The notes: generated by a model from the sequence alone, not told the origin. Positions 1-8,590 are shown, numbered from the stretch's first letter. The stretch: 64,000 nt of DNA from Pseudomonas sp. ML2-2023-3 (GCF_037055275.1 NZ_CP146343.1:4002501-4066500); one strand, 5' to 3'. Translations and numbers: made by a program.

Positions 1-2274
1 ACCTTGCCCGCAGCGGCGCATATCCCGCCCAGCCGAATCGCGGCCCTGGCACGCTTTGCCAACACGGCCAAGGTCACAGCGATCAACCGGCTGCCGGCAT
101 CGCGGCGGATGGCAACGTTGGTGGCGTTTGCGCTTTGTCTGGAGGCGACTGCGCATGACGACGCCCTGGAAGTTCTGGAAGCTTTACTGCGCGACCTGTT
201 CAGCAACGCAGAGAGGGCCGACAAGAAAGCTCGGTTGCGTAGCCTAAAAGACCTGGATCGCTCGGCAGCAACGCTCGCCGCCGCCTGCAAGGTGGTGTTG
301 GATAGCTCAATTAGCGATGACAACGTCCGCGCCCGGCTGTTCAACGAACTGCCACGTATCACTCTGGAGAAAGCCCTCGAAGAGGTCACCGCGTTGATCC
401 GTCCGGCCAACGATGTGTATTACCTCGCCCTGGAGGAGCGCTACCGCAGCGTGCGCCGTTTCCTCCCCGACCTATTGAAGCATATTCGCTTTGGCTTCAG
501 TCCAGCTGGCAAGGGTGTGGCGGCTAGTCTGGACTGGTTGCAACTGAACCTACCTCGTAGAAAACCGGAAGACGATGCTCCACAGGAGATCGTGGCCAAG
601 GCTTGGCAGCAGCACATCACCCGCGAAGATGGCTCCCTCGACATGGGTGCCTATGTATTCTGTACGCTTGATGCACTGCGCACTGCCCTACGTCGTCGCG
701 ATGTCTTTGTTTCACCCAGTTGGCGCTATGTCGACCCGCGTATCGGTCTGCTCGATGGCGCTGAATGGCTGACGGCACGACCGATCATCTGCCGCTCGCT
801 GGGCCTGACCATCGATGCCAAAACCACCTTGGACGCCTTGTCTGTCGAGCTGGATGCAACGTGGCAGGCAGTCGCTGCCCGCTTGCCCGAAAACCCTGCC
901 ATCCAGTTGAGCGAGAGCGCTGATGGTAAAACTGAGCTGTCCCTCGGAGCGCTGGACAAGCTGGAGGAACCGAACTCGCTACTGCAACTGCGTGCGGCCG
1001 TGGCCGACTTGATGCCGCGTGTCGATCTACCAGAAATCCTGTTGGAAATCGCCGCCCGCACCGGCTTTGCTGAAGCCTTCACCCATGTGTCCGAACGCAA
1101 TGCGCGGGCCGATAACCTAGTGACAAGCCTGTGTGCCGTACTCCTGGGGGGAGCCTGCAACACCGGCCTGGAGCCACTGATACGCAATGATAACCAAGCG
1201 CTGCGCCGTGACCGACTGTCCTGGGTCAGCCAGAACTATCTCCGCGACGACACCCTGTCAGCAGCCAATGCCATTCTGGTGTCTGCGCAAAGCCAACTGG
1301 AGCTGGCTCAGGTCTGGGGCGGCGGCGAGGTGGCCTCCGCCGATGGCATGCGTTTCGTCGTACCGGTGCGCACCGTGCATGCCGGTCCCAACCCGAAGTA
1401 TTTCGGTACCGGACGGGGAGTCACCTGGTACAACTTGATTTCCGATCAGTTCTCCGGCCTGAACGCCATCACGGTGCCTGGCACCTTGCGCGACAGCCTG
1501 GTATTGCTAGCGGTCGTGCTGGAACAACAGACCGAATTGCAGCCAACACAAATCATGACCGATACCGGTGCCTACAGCGATGTGGTGTTCGGGTTGTTCC
1601 GCCTGCTCGGTTATCACTTCTGCCCGCGCCTAGCCGATGTCGGCGGTACCCGCTTCTGGCGCACGAGCCCAGACGCGGATTATGGCAAGCTCAACGGACT
1701 GGCACGCCAGTCGGTAAAAATCGACCTGATCGCCGAGCACTGGGATGACCTGCTGCGTCTCGCCGGGTCGCTCAAGCTCGGTCGGGTACCGGCGACCGGC
1801 ATCATGCGCACGTTGCAAATGGGGGATCGTCCGACCCGTCTGGCCCAGGCATTGGCAGAGTTCGGACGGATCGAGAAAACTCTGCACACGCTGACCTACA
1901 TTGATGACGAATCCAAGCGTCGTGCCACCCTGACCCAGCTGAATCGCGGCGAAGGCCGGCACAGCCTGGCCCGTGCCGTGTTCCATGGCAAACGCGGCGA
2001 GCTTCGCCAGCGCTACCGCGAAGGTCAGGAGGACCAACTCGGCGCCTTGGGCCTGGTGGTAAATATCATCGTGCTGTGGAACACCCTCTACATGACCGCC
2101 GCCGTGGAACGGCTAAGGCAGCACGGCTACCCGGTGCAGGAGGAGGATCTGGCTCGGCTGTCGCCGCTGATCTATGAGCACATCAACATGCTGGGTCGGT
2201 ACTCCTTCGCGGTACCGGAAGAGGTTGCTCGAGGTGAGCTGAGACCGCTGCGCAATCCAGACGACGATCAGTGA
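1..2274 (+). CDS. tnpA: Tn3-family transposase TnpA, 5' part outside window
   Basis: This is the DDE transposase of a Tn3-family transposon. The reading frame is open from base 1, so about the first quarter of the usual ~990-residue protein lies upstream of the window. Visible catalytic residues are the Asp of ASADG (codon at 1342), the Asp of MTDTGAYSD (codon at 1561) and the Glu of LNRGEG (codon at 1951). The second Asp and the Glu are 130 codons apart, the spacing known for Tn3-family transposases. The C-terminus (residues like NIIVLWNTLYM) is intact. A 38-bp terminal inverted repeat follows 38 bp after the stop. No resolvase or passenger gene is visible on this side. The protein is clearly different from the second TnpA at 13709-16675, so this is an independent element. 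Confidence 0.95.
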   Translation, partial: TLPAAAHIPPSRIAALARFANTAKVTAINRLPASRRMATLVAFALCLEATAHDDALEVLEALLRDLFSNAERADKKARLRSLKDLDRSAATLAAACKVVLDSSISDDNVRARLFNELPRITLEKALEEVTALIRPANDVYYLALEERYRSVRRFLPDLLKHIRFGFSPAGKGVAASLDWLQLNLPRRKPEDDAPQEIVAKAWQQHITREDGSLDMGAYVFCTLDALRTALRRRDVFVSPSWRYVDPRIGLLDGAEWLTARPIICRSLGLTIDAKTTLDALSVELDATWQAVAARLPENPAIQLSESADGKTELSLGALDKLEEPNSLLQLRAAVADLMPRVDLPEILLEIAARTGFAEAFTHVSERNARADNLVTSLCAVLLGGACNTGLEPLIRNDNQALRRDRLSWVSQNYLRDDTLSAANAILVSAQSQLELAQVWGGGEVASADGMRFVVPVRTVHAGPNPKYFGTGRGVTWYNLISDQFSGLNAITVPGTLRDSLVLLAVVLEQQTELQPTQIMTDTGAYSDVVFGLFRLLGYHFCPRLADVGGTRFWRTSPDADYGKLNGLARQSVKIDLIAEHWDDLLRLAGSLKLGRVPATGIMRTLQMGDRPTRLAQALAEFGRIEKTLHTLTYIDDESKRRATLTQLNRGEGRHSLARAVFHGKRGELRQRYREGQEDQLGALGLVVNIIVLWNTLYMTAAVERLRQHGYPVQEEDLARLSPLIYEHINMLGRYSFAVPEEVARGELRPLRNPDDDQ

Positions 2275-2312
2275 CATCTCTTCGGTGAAAGGTCGCCTCC
2301 AGGACATCCGAG

Positions 2313-2350
2313 CTTAAGTGCACTTTCTGTTCCGTTGCTCCCCAAACCCC
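2313..2350. repeat. 38-bp terminal inverted repeat of the first Tn3 element
   Basis: Read on the minus strand, the 38 bases begin GGGGTTTGGGGAGCAACGGA and end CACTTAAG, which matches the length and the GGGG...TTAAG layout of Tn3-type terminal repeats (Tn3 itself is also 38 bp and shares GGGGT, GGAAC and TTAAG). It marks the right end of the transposon. The next base outward is already inside the iorB-like gene, so the junction is at 2350/2351. Confidence 0.9.
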
Positions 2351-2568
2351 ATGTTGACGGTGACGAGGCCGTCATGATCGATGCGATACCAGAGGGTCGG
2401 CTCGAAGTTCTGGCTGGCGATGGCTTCGGCGGGATCGAGAAGCCCAAGGCCGGAACAGGAAAACGCCAGGGTGAAGCCCGCGCTCGTGGCGCCGATCAGG
2501 AAGCCACGGCGTGAGATCGCAACCCCTTGGCCACCCGCCTCCTGCGGGTCATTCACGAACTTATTCAT
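2351..2568 (-). pseudogene. Mo aldehyde oxidase (IorB-like) large subunit, cut by Tn3 insertion
   Basis: Only about the first 73 codons remain of a large molybdopterin subunit of the isoquinoline 1-oxidoreductase / periplasmic aldehyde oxidase type. The N-terminus carries a twin-arginine signal (SRRGFLIGATSAGFTLAFSC at about residues 19-38), followed by the family-typical LWYRIDHDGLVTVNMG. At that Gly the frame runs into the transposon repeat and ends a few codons later. Start at 2568 is chosen because its ATG overlaps the stop of the upstream 2Fe-2S gene (ATGAATAA). The rest of the roughly 700-residue gene is absent from the window. The enzyme complex is therefore expected to be inactive unless the large subunit is supplied elsewhere. 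Confidence 0.85.
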
Positions 2569-3049
2569 GGGTTGTGCCTTCATGGACTGTGCCGCTTCTC
2601 AACTCTGCCGCGGCGAGCTTGATCGCCTGGCGGATGCGTACATAGGCCATGCAGCGGCACAGGCTACCGTTCATGACGGCGTCGATGTCTTGGTCGCTCG
2701 GATCAGGGAAGTCCTTGAGCAGCGTGGCCGCCTGCATGATCTGACCCGACTGGCAGTAACCGCATTGGGGCGCCTGCGTCGCGATCCAGGCTTTCTGCAG
2801 CGGGTGTTGGCCTTTGGGATCGAGCCCCTCGATAGTCGTGACCCGCGCATTAGCCACGGCGCCCAGCGGGGTGATGCAGGAGCGGATGGCGCGGCCATCG
2901 ATGTGCAGGGTACAGGCCCCGCACAGGCCGATCCCGCAGCCGAATTTGGTGCCGGTCAGGCCGAGGTCGTCACGGATCACCCAAAGCAGCGGGGTATCGT
3001 CGGCCACCTCGACCGAGACGTCCCGACCATTGAGTTCGAATCTGGTCAT
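2561..3049 (-). CDS. 2Fe-2S subunit of IorAB-type aldehyde oxidase
   Basis: Small iron-sulfur subunit of a xanthine-oxidase-family enzyme; it would pass electrons from the molybdenum subunit to a cytochrome c. An N-terminal plant-ferredoxin-like cluster is seen as CGIGLCGACTLHIDG (about residues 38-52), and the C-terminal two-fold cluster as CGYCQSGQIM (about 96-105) and CRCMAYVRIRQA (about 131-142), so all eight Cys are present. Length (162 residues) is normal. It lies between the cytochrome c gene (29 bp upstream) and the truncated large subunit, whose ATG overlaps its stop. The operon order 2Fe-2S, Mo subunit, cytochrome resembles periplasmic aldehyde oxidases implicated in furan-aldehyde oxidation in Pseudomonas; the substrate here is inferred. 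Confidence 0.9.
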   Translation of the reverse strand: MTRFELNGRDVSVEVADDTPLLWVIRDDLGLTGTKFGCGIGLCGACTLHIDGRAIRSCITPLGAVANARVTTIEGLDPKGQHPLQKAWIATQAPQCGYCQSGQIMQAATLLKDFPDPSDQDIDAVMNGSLCRCMAYVRIRQAIKLAAAELRSGTVHEGTTHE

Positions 3050-3077
3050 GATCTTGCGACTCCGAACAACGTTTCCA

Positions 3078-4391
3078 TCAAGGGCTCAGGTCAGCAGAGC
3101 CAGCACTTTCCCTGCGGATTGCCGCCACCCTCGCTTCCAGCTGCTCCCAGGCGGGCAGCTCGGTGCGTGTTCGGCGCAGATAGTCGGCAATCTTCGCGAT
3201 TTCGCCATCGTTCAGCGCCTGCGAGAAAGCCGGCATGAGCACGTTGGGGATGCCTTCTTCCAGACCTATTCCAGCCATCACGATATGGATGAACGTGTCG
3301 GGGGTGGCCGCGGTGAGCGCACTGTTGAGGGCAAGCTCCGGTCGCACGCTGAGAGGCGTCGTTGCGCTGTTGTAGTGGCATGACCCGCAGGCTGCCCAGT
3401 ACAGGACGGCTCCGGCGTCGGGTTCCAGGCGGCTGCCGAGAGCGGAGGTCGCCAGCGCTTTGGCCAGCGCTTCATCGCTGCCTGTCTTCAGTGCGGAGGA
3501 GCCGTTGAGGTCGGCAAAATAGACGGCTATTGCCTGGATATCGGCGTCGGGAAGCCTGCCCAGGTCGTGCACGACGTCCGACATCTTGCCCGCGGCAACG
3601 CCGTGCAGGGCAGTCGCTCCGCTGCGCAGGTAGGTGAACAGCTCGTCTTGGGTCCAGGGTAGCGGTGTGGTATTGGCAGCCGTCAGTGCCGGCGCGAACC
3701 AGCCTTCGATCATCGCGCCCGCGTAGCTGTCGTCAGCGGCTTTCTCGGCGCCCAGCACGTTGCGTGGCGTGTGGCAGGCGGCGCAATGGCTCAAGCCCTC
3801 GGCGAGATAGGCGCCGCGGTTCCATGCTTCGCTCTTGCCGGCGACCGGCCGATAGCGGCCCTGGTCCATAAACAGCAGCTTCCAGCCGGCTTGCAGGACG
3901 CGGATGTTGAAGGGGAACGGCAGGGTATTGCGCTGCGCCGGCGCGCTCACCGGCTCACGCGTCATGAGGAAGGCATAGAGTGCCCTTACATCCTCGTCGG
4001 CGACCTTGGTGAAGTGGTCGTAGGGGAATGCGGGATAAAGATGCGAACCATCGCGAGAGACGCCTTCGTGCATCGCACGCATGAATGCCGCCTCGGACCA
4101 GCGGCCGATTCCGCTATCCGGGTCGGGTGTGATGTTGGTCGAATAGATGACACCGAAGGGGGTAGGCATTCCATAGCCGCCGGCATAGGGCTGTCCGCCC
4201 TTCACCGTGTGGCAGGTCGCGCAGTAGCCTGCGCCGGCCAAGGCTTCACCCTTGGCAACCAGCTCGGCGGGGAAGCCCGCAACCGAGCCCGGAGCGATGG
4301 GGGCGATGGTCGGCCGCCAGACCAGGGCGAAAAACAACGCCGCACCCAGGACGACCAGAATTGCCAAGCCGATGTAGATCCGCTTAATCAA
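3078..4391 (-). CDS. Membrane-anchored three-haem cytochrome c (aldehyde/alcohol dehydrogenase subunit)
   Basis: Electron-transfer subunit with three CxxCH haem sites (CATCH, CAACH, CGSCH), as in the cytochrome subunit of periplasmic alcohol and aldehyde dehydrogenases. An N-terminal membrane helix (IYIGLAILVVLGAALFFALV) anchors it with the haem domains in the periplasm. The start is a TTG at 4391: an AAGGAGG sits six bases before it and the membrane helix follows at once. An upstream in-frame ATG at 4493 would add 34 hydrophilic residues and has no comparable ribosome site. Co-directional with the 2Fe-2S and Mo-subunit genes, so it is the first gene of the damaged oxidase operon and would pass electrons to the respiratory chain. 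Confidence 0.88.
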   Translation of the reverse strand: MIKRIYIGLAILVVLGAALFFALVWRPTIAPIAPGSVAGFPAELVAKGEALAGAGYCATCHTVKGGQPYAGGYGMPTPFGVIYSTNITPDPDSGIGRWSEAAFMRAMHEGVSRDGSHLYPAFPYDHFTKVADEDVRALYAFLMTREPVSAPAQRNTLPFPFNIRVLQAGWKLLFMDQGRYRPVAGKSEAWNRGAYLAEGLSHCAACHTPRNVLGAEKAADDSYAGAMIEGWFAPALTAANTTPLPWTQDELFTYLRSGATALHGVAAGKMSDVVHDLGRLPDADIQAIAVYFADLNGSSALKTGSDEALAKALATSALGSRLEPDAGAVLYWAACGSCHYNSATTPLSVRPELALNSALTAATPDTFIHIVMAGIGLEEGIPNVLMPAFSQALNDGEIAKIADYLRRTRTELPAWEQLEARVAAIRRESAGSADLSP

Positions 4392-4505
4392 GACCGACCT
4401 CCTTAGCCCGGAGAGCTGATCTGGCTGAGTATAGCCGTGCTCGGCTCCTGTCCATTCAGGCTGACGTGTGGCAGCTAAATCTGAGGTTGGCACAGCGCGG
4501 TTAAA

Positions 4506-4814
4506 TCATGAAACGAGCGCCGAATAGAGGCATATGCCGACTAGAAAAGCCGGAAAAGAGCTTGAGCCTGTCTCCGAAAACTCCTCCTGAATGACCATCA
4601 ACACCATGCTGCCGGTCACAAAGGAGAGCAGAAATGTCACGATCGGTGGTGATATCACCGTCATCAGCCCAATGGCCCAGCCAAGAGGAATCGCTGCTGA
4701 GAGGACCCAGCGACCGGTACTGAGAAAAGAGCTCTTGTGCAGCTCCAACAAGCGGTGGTCGACGACGAGAAAGTGCATGGCGATCGAGTGGGTGAAGAGC
4801 TGTGTACAGAAGTA
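4506..4814 (-). pseudogene. C-terminal remnant of a multi-pass membrane protein of unknown function
   Basis: A frame of about 100 codons encodes two or three hydrophobic stretches (AAIPLGWAIGLMTVI; IVTFLLSFVTGSMVLMVI; FPAFLVGICLYSALVS) with an acidic loop EEFSETGSSS. It resembles the last helices of an unnamed bacterial membrane family in which the penultimate loop reads roughly ELPEE-S-FW. The frame is open upstream until the stop codon of the AcuI-like gene (4821), so the N-terminal helices are missing. It looks like a truncated leftover at a recombination junction. An ATG at 4778 could start a 90-residue product but has no clear ribosome site. Confidence 0.5.
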
Positions 4815-4820
4815 GCCAGA

Positions 4821-5810
4821 CTATCCATTTACGTCGACCACTAAGCGGCCACGAAGCTTGCCATCGATGATCTTCTGCGCCGCCCCCACAACTTGGTCCA
4901 AGGGAATGGTTGCGGCGAGAGACGAAAGAGTCTCTCGGTTGAGATCGCGGTCCAGGCGTTTCCAGGCCGCGTCACGGAACTCGTGGGGGGCCATGACGCT
5001 ATCAATTCCCGCAAGGGTGACGCCTCGTAGAATGAAGGGGGCGACACTGGCGGGAAACTCCATTCCTTGAACGAGTCCGCACGCGGTGACTATCCCCCGG
5101 TAGCGGGTCTGGGCGCAGGCGTTGGCCAGGGTATGCGAGCCGACCGCATCGATCACGGCTGTCCAGCGCTCCTTCTGGAGTGGCTTGCCGGGAGCAGCCA
5201 GTTCCTCGCGCTCGATAATGTCCGTGGCGCCCAACTGCTCGAGGTAGTAGCGCTCCTGAGGTTTCCCAGTGGCTGCAACCACACGGTAGCCTTGGGCCGC
5301 CAACAGCGCTATGGCGATCGAGCCGACACCGCCTGTTGCACCGGTAACCAATACTTCACCGTCCTCGGGTTGTACGCCATGCTTCTGCACGGCATCGACC
5401 GATAGCGCGGCTGTATATCCTGCCGTACCGATAGCCATGGCTGCCCAAGTGCTTAAACTGTCGGGGAGACGAATCAGCCAGTCGGCTGGTACTCGTGCAC
5501 GCTGGGCCAGACAGCCCCAGTGGCGCTCGCCGGCGCCCCAGCCATTGAGTACGACGCGCTGACCGGATAGAAAGCGCGGGTCGTCGCTTTCCAGCACCAG
5601 GCCGGCGCCATCGATTCCGGGCACCATGGGCCATTGACGTACCACAGGCGAGTGATCTGTCAGGGCTAGCGCATCCTTGTAGTTGAGGGTCGAGTACTCA
5701 ACGCTGATGAGCACTTCACTACCGGCCGGTAAGTCCTCATCCTCCAGCTCAGTCACACGAGCAGAGAACCCCTGCTGGTCCTTGTTAAGCAATACTGCCT
5801 TGAAACTCAT
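4821..5810 (-). CDS. acuI: AcuI/YhdH-type NADPH-dependent acryloyl-CoA (quinone) reductase
   Basis: Medium-chain dehydrogenase/reductase without the zinc ligands. It has the AcuI/YhdH hallmarks: an N-terminal GroES-like fold with YSTLNYKDAL (about 38-47) and PMVPGIDGAG (about 61-70), and a Rossmann site VTGATGGVGSIA (about 151-162). Members reduce acryloyl-CoA and related alpha,beta-unsaturated electrophiles with NADPH. ATG 5810 is preferred; an in-frame TTG two codons upstream is less likely. The stop is followed by the membrane-protein remnant, and the LLM gene lies 44 bp upstream, so the two may be co-transcribed. The context of several ene- and quinone reductases suggests electrophile detoxification. 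Confidence 0.9.
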   Translation of the reverse strand: MSFKAVLLNKDQQGFSARVTELEDEDLPAGSEVLISVEYSTLNYKDALALTDHSPVVRQWPMVPGIDGAGLVLESDDPRFLSGQRVVLNGWGAGERHWGCLAQRARVPADWLIRLPDSLSTWAAMAIGTAGYTAALSVDAVQKHGVQPEDGEVLVTGATGGVGSIAIALLAAQGYRVVAATGKPQERYYLEQLGATDIIEREELAAPGKPLQKERWTAVIDAVGSHTLANACAQTRYRGIVTACGLVQGMEFPASVAPFILRGVTLAGIDSVMAPHEFRDAAWKRLDRDLNRETLSSLAATIPLDQVVGAAQKIIDGKLRGRLVVDVNG

Positions 5811-5854
5811 GAGCAATCCCCACGGATAATGATTTGATGCCTCACCACGCCGGC

Positions 5855-6823
5855 TTATGCTGACATGACGAAGTCAGGTAGAACGAACTGACCGAGTTCC
5901 TCAATGACCTCACCTGCGGGGCGTTGGCCGTATTTCAAATTGATGATCACATGGTTAACGCCGATCTCCTGCAAGCTGTGCAGCAGCGGGATCAGGTGAT
6001 GTCGCCCCAGTTGATAGCCCAGGTGGATCGGCCGAGGTGGTGTCTGCGGGTTATCTGTCAGGTCGATGTATAGCGACTGGGTGAAGGGTTTGAACAGTTC
6101 ACCACATTCGGCACGAACCGCCTTGCGCCAGTCCTCGACAATCAGCTGCTGAGTCTTCGGTGCACGCGGATAGCTGATCCAGCCATGACTGCAGCGGGCG
6201 ATCCACTCCAGCGTCTGGCGGCTATGGCCGGTGACGAAGAAAGGAATTTCCGCCGTCGTCGGCTTGGGAATCAGATCGGCCCCCTCAAGCGTGCCGCCGG
6301 ACCAGGTCAAAGGCACGAAACTGCTGCGCTGAACCTCGCGAAATACCTTGAGGTATTCGCGGAACAGGCTGTCGCGTTGCTCCGGGTCGACACCGAATGC
6401 CGGAAACTCTACTGGACGGTCACCGGAAGCCACGCCGAGTAACAGGCGGCCACCGCTGAGCTGATCGACACTAGTTGCGGCCTTGGCGGTGTGTAGGGGA
6501 TTGCGGATTGGCAGGATGACCGACGCGGTGCCCAGCGCAATCGAGCGAGTGTGTGCCGCCATAAAACCCAGGTAGACCCAGGGATCGAAGACCTGGCCCG
6601 AATCACCGAAGCTGGGGTCGCGTAACGGCACGTCGCGAAACCAGAGGGCAGAGAAACCCAGCTTCTCGGCGCGTTGGGCCAGGTTCACTTGGTCGAGCAT
6701 ACTCGGCGTATCGCCGGTAAAGGCTTCGAGGGGGAAGAAAAGACCTAGGCTCAGGCGGCCTTGGCGGTAGGTGTGCTGAAAGCCAGGTTGTTGCTGATAG
6801 GGAATGGAATTCGGAGTTAACAT
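5855..6823 (-). CDS. LLM-class flavin-dependent oxidoreductase (luciferase-like)
   Basis: TIM-barrel protein of the bacterial luciferase-like family, probably FMN-dependent. The sequence LSLGLFFPLEA near the N-terminus, GFSALWFRDVP, and SGGRLLLGVASGDRP are typical of the subgroup close to hypothetical luciferase-type oxidoreductases of Bacillus and Pseudomonas. The substrate is unknown. ATG 6823 is chosen because TAGGAG lies six bases upstream; a longer start at 6844 would absorb that ribosome site. It lies between the AcuI-like gene and an ArsR regulator. A perfect 8-4-8 inverted repeat (6842-6861) sits just before it. A degraded homologue is present at 18062-18350. Confidence 0.88.
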   Translation of the reverse strand: MLTPNSIPYQQQPGFQHTYRQGRLSLGLFFPLEAFTGDTPSMLDQVNLAQRAEKLGFSALWFRDVPLRDPSFGDSGQVFDPWVYLGFMAAHTRSIALGTASVILPIRNPLHTAKAATSVDQLSGGRLLLGVASGDRPVEFPAFGVDPEQRDSLFREYLKVFREVQRSSFVPLTWSGGTLEGADLIPKPTTAEIPFFVTGHSRQTLEWIARCSHGWISYPRAPKTQQLIVEDWRKAVRAECGELFKPFTQSLYIDLTDNPQTPPRPIHLGYQLGRHHLIPLLHSLQEIGVNHVIINLKYGQRPAGEVIEELGQFVLPDFVMSA

Positions 6824-6841
6824 CTTCTCTCCTACATATTT

Positions 6842-6861
6842 CAAAATATAGATTTTGAAGG
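6842..6861. promoter_or_regulatory. Inverted repeat TTCAAAAT-N4-ATTTTGAA upstream of the LLM gene
   Basis: Perfect 8-bp arms separated by ATAG lie between the end of arsR (6888) and the ribosome site of the LLM gene. An AT-rich palindrome of this size is what ArsR-family dimers bind. The half ATATAGATTT recurs upstream of the quinone oxidoreductase (10215-10224). Binding by the neighbouring ArsR protein is inferred. Confidence 0.5.
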
Positions 6862-6887
6862 GCTGAAAAAACGCCTGCGAGCAGGCA

Positions 6888-7193
6888 TCAAATCAGCGCT
6901 TTCAAGGCCACCTGGAACGCCGCGATGTTCTGCTCATGGCGTTTGTAATAAGTCCAGGGACCGATGCGTTGTGAGGTCACCAGTTGCGCCCGCTGCAAGG
7001 CAGCGAGATACAGCGAGACGGTCGACTGCGACAGGCCTACCCGATCCTGGATGATGCTCACGCAGACACCGACCTGCTCAGGATCCACCTCCTGCTCGGG
7101 GAAATGATGACGCGGATCCTTCAGCCAACTGAGGATGTTCAGGCGTGTTGGGTTGTCTAGCGCCTTCAGCGCTTCGCTTACGTCGATACTCAT
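6888..7193 (-). CDS. ArsR-family transcriptional regulator
   Basis: A 101-residue winged-helix repressor. The N-terminus LKALDNPTRLNILSWLKDP and the recognition region VGLSQSTVSLYLAALQRAQLV are typical of ArsR. There is no ELCVCDL-type metal motif; one Cys is seen (GVCVSI, about residue 43), so a thiol or redox switch is possible but not shown. It is in line with the NemA-like gene (106 bp upstream) and the LLM gene (64 bp downstream). It probably represses this reductase cluster until an electrophile is present. Related inverted repeats occur before the LLM, nemA and quinone oxidoreductase genes. Confidence 0.88.
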   Translation of the reverse strand: MSIDVSEALKALDNPTRLNILSWLKDPRHHFPEQEVDPEQVGVCVSIIQDRVGLSQSTVSLYLAALQRAQLVTSQRIGPWTYYKRHEQNIAAFQVALKALI

Positions 7194-7299
7194 AGGTCAC
7201 GCACGATAACTATTTTTTGCTATATTACGATATGCCCGCTCAACCGACAATGCGCCGGCCCCCGAACCGTATCGCTCGGGGGCCGGCACCTCGAGCGGA

Positions 7300-8424
7300 C
7301 TATCCGCCATAGGTCGGATAGTCGGTGTAGCCGACAGCGGTTCCGCCGTACATGCTGGCCGGATCGACCGGGTTCAGCGGCCAGCCATTGGCAATCCGCT
7401 TGGGCAGGTCCGGGTTGGCGATGAACGGACGGCCGAAGGCGACCAGATCGCCCCAGCCCGCCTCGAGCACACGCTTGCCTCGCTCGGCGGTGTATTTGCC
7501 GGCATAGAGGATGCGCCCGCTGAAGACCTCGCGCACCGCGCTGCGGAAGCTTTCCGGCAGCTCCGGTGCGTTTTCCCAATCCGCCTCGGCCAGCGACAGG
7601 TAAGCGATGCCGACTTCTTCCAGCACCTTGACCGCTTCGACATAGGTCTCGTGTGGGTTTTCTTCGACCAGGCCGAGATATACGCGGGCCTCGTCGGTGC
7701 TGGCGAACAACGGGGCGAAACGCACGCCGAGCCGGTCTTTACCGACCACCGCGGCCACCGCCTGGGTCACCTCACGGAGGAAGCGCAGGCGATTTTGCAA
7801 CGAGCTGCCGTACTCGTCGTCGCGCTGATTGCTGTGCGCGGAAATGAACTGGTTGATCAGATAACCGTTGGCGGAGTGGATTTCCACGCCGTCGAAACCG
7901 GCGTCGAGGGCGTTGCGAGCGGCCTGTGCATAGAGCTGTACCAGCTCCTTGACCTCGGCGGTGGTCAGTGCACGTGGCATCGAAGGCGGCGCCAGGGCGC
8001 CGGTGCCGGGACCTGTCTCGATGAATACGCTGACGCCCTCGGCCGGGATCGCCGATGGCGCCACCGGGGCTTCGCCATTGGGTTGCAACGAGGTGTGCGA
8101 GACCCGGCCGACATGCCAGAGCTGAGCGAAGATGGTGCCGCCCTCGGCGTGTACCGCATCGGTCACTTTGCGCCAGCCGAGGATCTGTTCGGCACTGTGG
8201 ATGCCCGGGGTCCAGGCGTAGCCCTGGCCGCGCGGCTCGATCTGGGTGCCCTCGGTGACCATGAAGCCGGCACCGGTACGCTGGCGGTAGTAGGTCGCCA
8301 TCAGGTCATTGGGAATGTTGCCTGGCTGCGAGCTACGCGAACGGGTCAGCGGCGGCAGGACGATGCGGTTTTTCAGGCTGTAGGGGCCCAGCGTGGTGCT
8401 TTCGAAAAGAATGGAATCTTTCAT
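7300..8424 (-). CDS. nemA: NemA-type ene-reductase (Old Yellow Enzyme family)
   Basis: FMN-containing NAD(P)H-dependent ene-reductase that reduces N-ethylmaleimide, nitro-esters, and activated C=C bonds. It has PPLTRSRS (FMN-binding Thr, about 24-31), the substrate pair HSANGYL (His-x-x-Asn, about residue 183) and the C-terminal FGRPFIANPDLP. Length (374) is standard for the classical OYE class. The ATG 8424 follows a promoter region with an imperfect inverted repeat. It lies upstream of the ArsR gene. A second, different OYE (XenA type) lies at 21061-22152, giving the locus two ene-reductase subclasses. Confidence 0.92.
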   Translation of the reverse strand: MKDSILFESTTLGPYSLKNRIVLPPLTRSRSSQPGNIPNDLMATYYRQRTGAGFMVTEGTQIEPRGQGYAWTPGIHSAEQILGWRKVTDAVHAEGGTIFAQLWHVGRVSHTSLQPNGEAPVAPSAIPAEGVSVFIETGPGTGALAPPSMPRALTTAEVKELVQLYAQAARNALDAGFDGVEIHSANGYLINQFISAHSNQRDDEYGSSLQNRLRFLREVTQAVAAVVGKDRLGVRFAPLFASTDEARVYLGLVEENPHETYVEAVKVLEEVGIAYLSLAEADWENAPELPESFRSAVREVFSGRILYAGKYTAERGKRVLEAGWGDLVAFGRPFIANPDLPKRIANGWPLNPVDPASMYGGTAVGYTDYPTYGG

Positions 8425-8434
8425 GTGTAACTAC

Positions 8435-8462
8435 CTATATATTTGCGTTTGTAGATAAATAG
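8435..8462. promoter_or_regulatory. Imperfect inverted repeat CTATATAT-N12-ATAAATAG before nemA
   Basis: The arms match at 7 of 8 positions and lie 11 bp upstream of the nemA ATG. The AT-rich composition resembles the repeat before the LLM gene and the one at 10212-10233. It may be an ArsR operator, though the longer spacer weakens the case. Confidence 0.35.
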
Positions 8463-8527
8463 ATGCTAGTGCCTGGACAGGCACCTCTCGAGCGCTCCGT
8501 TTAGAACAGGCCGGTGGACGTCCAAGC

Positions 8528-8571
8528 CCAGTCGCGTCCCTGCCGCCGCAAAGCGGCAGGGACGCGACTGG
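8528..8571. terminator. Perfect 19-bp stem hairpin downstream of the ABM gene
   Basis: The sequence AGTCGCGTCCCTGCCGC and its exact complement flank a six-base loop (CGCAAA at 8547-8552), giving a 19-bp perfect stem. It starts 20 bp after the stop of the minus-strand monooxygenase gene. There is no T-run on either strand, so it is not a textbook rho-independent terminator; it may end or protect the transcript, or be a REP-like element. Confidence 0.5.
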
Positions 8572-8590
8572 AGCGCCTTGTTGGGTTTGC

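Noticed and set aside
1..2350. Same transposon as the element at 11.5-16.7 kb
   Set aside because: The two transposases and their terminal repeats are clearly different, so they are separate elements.
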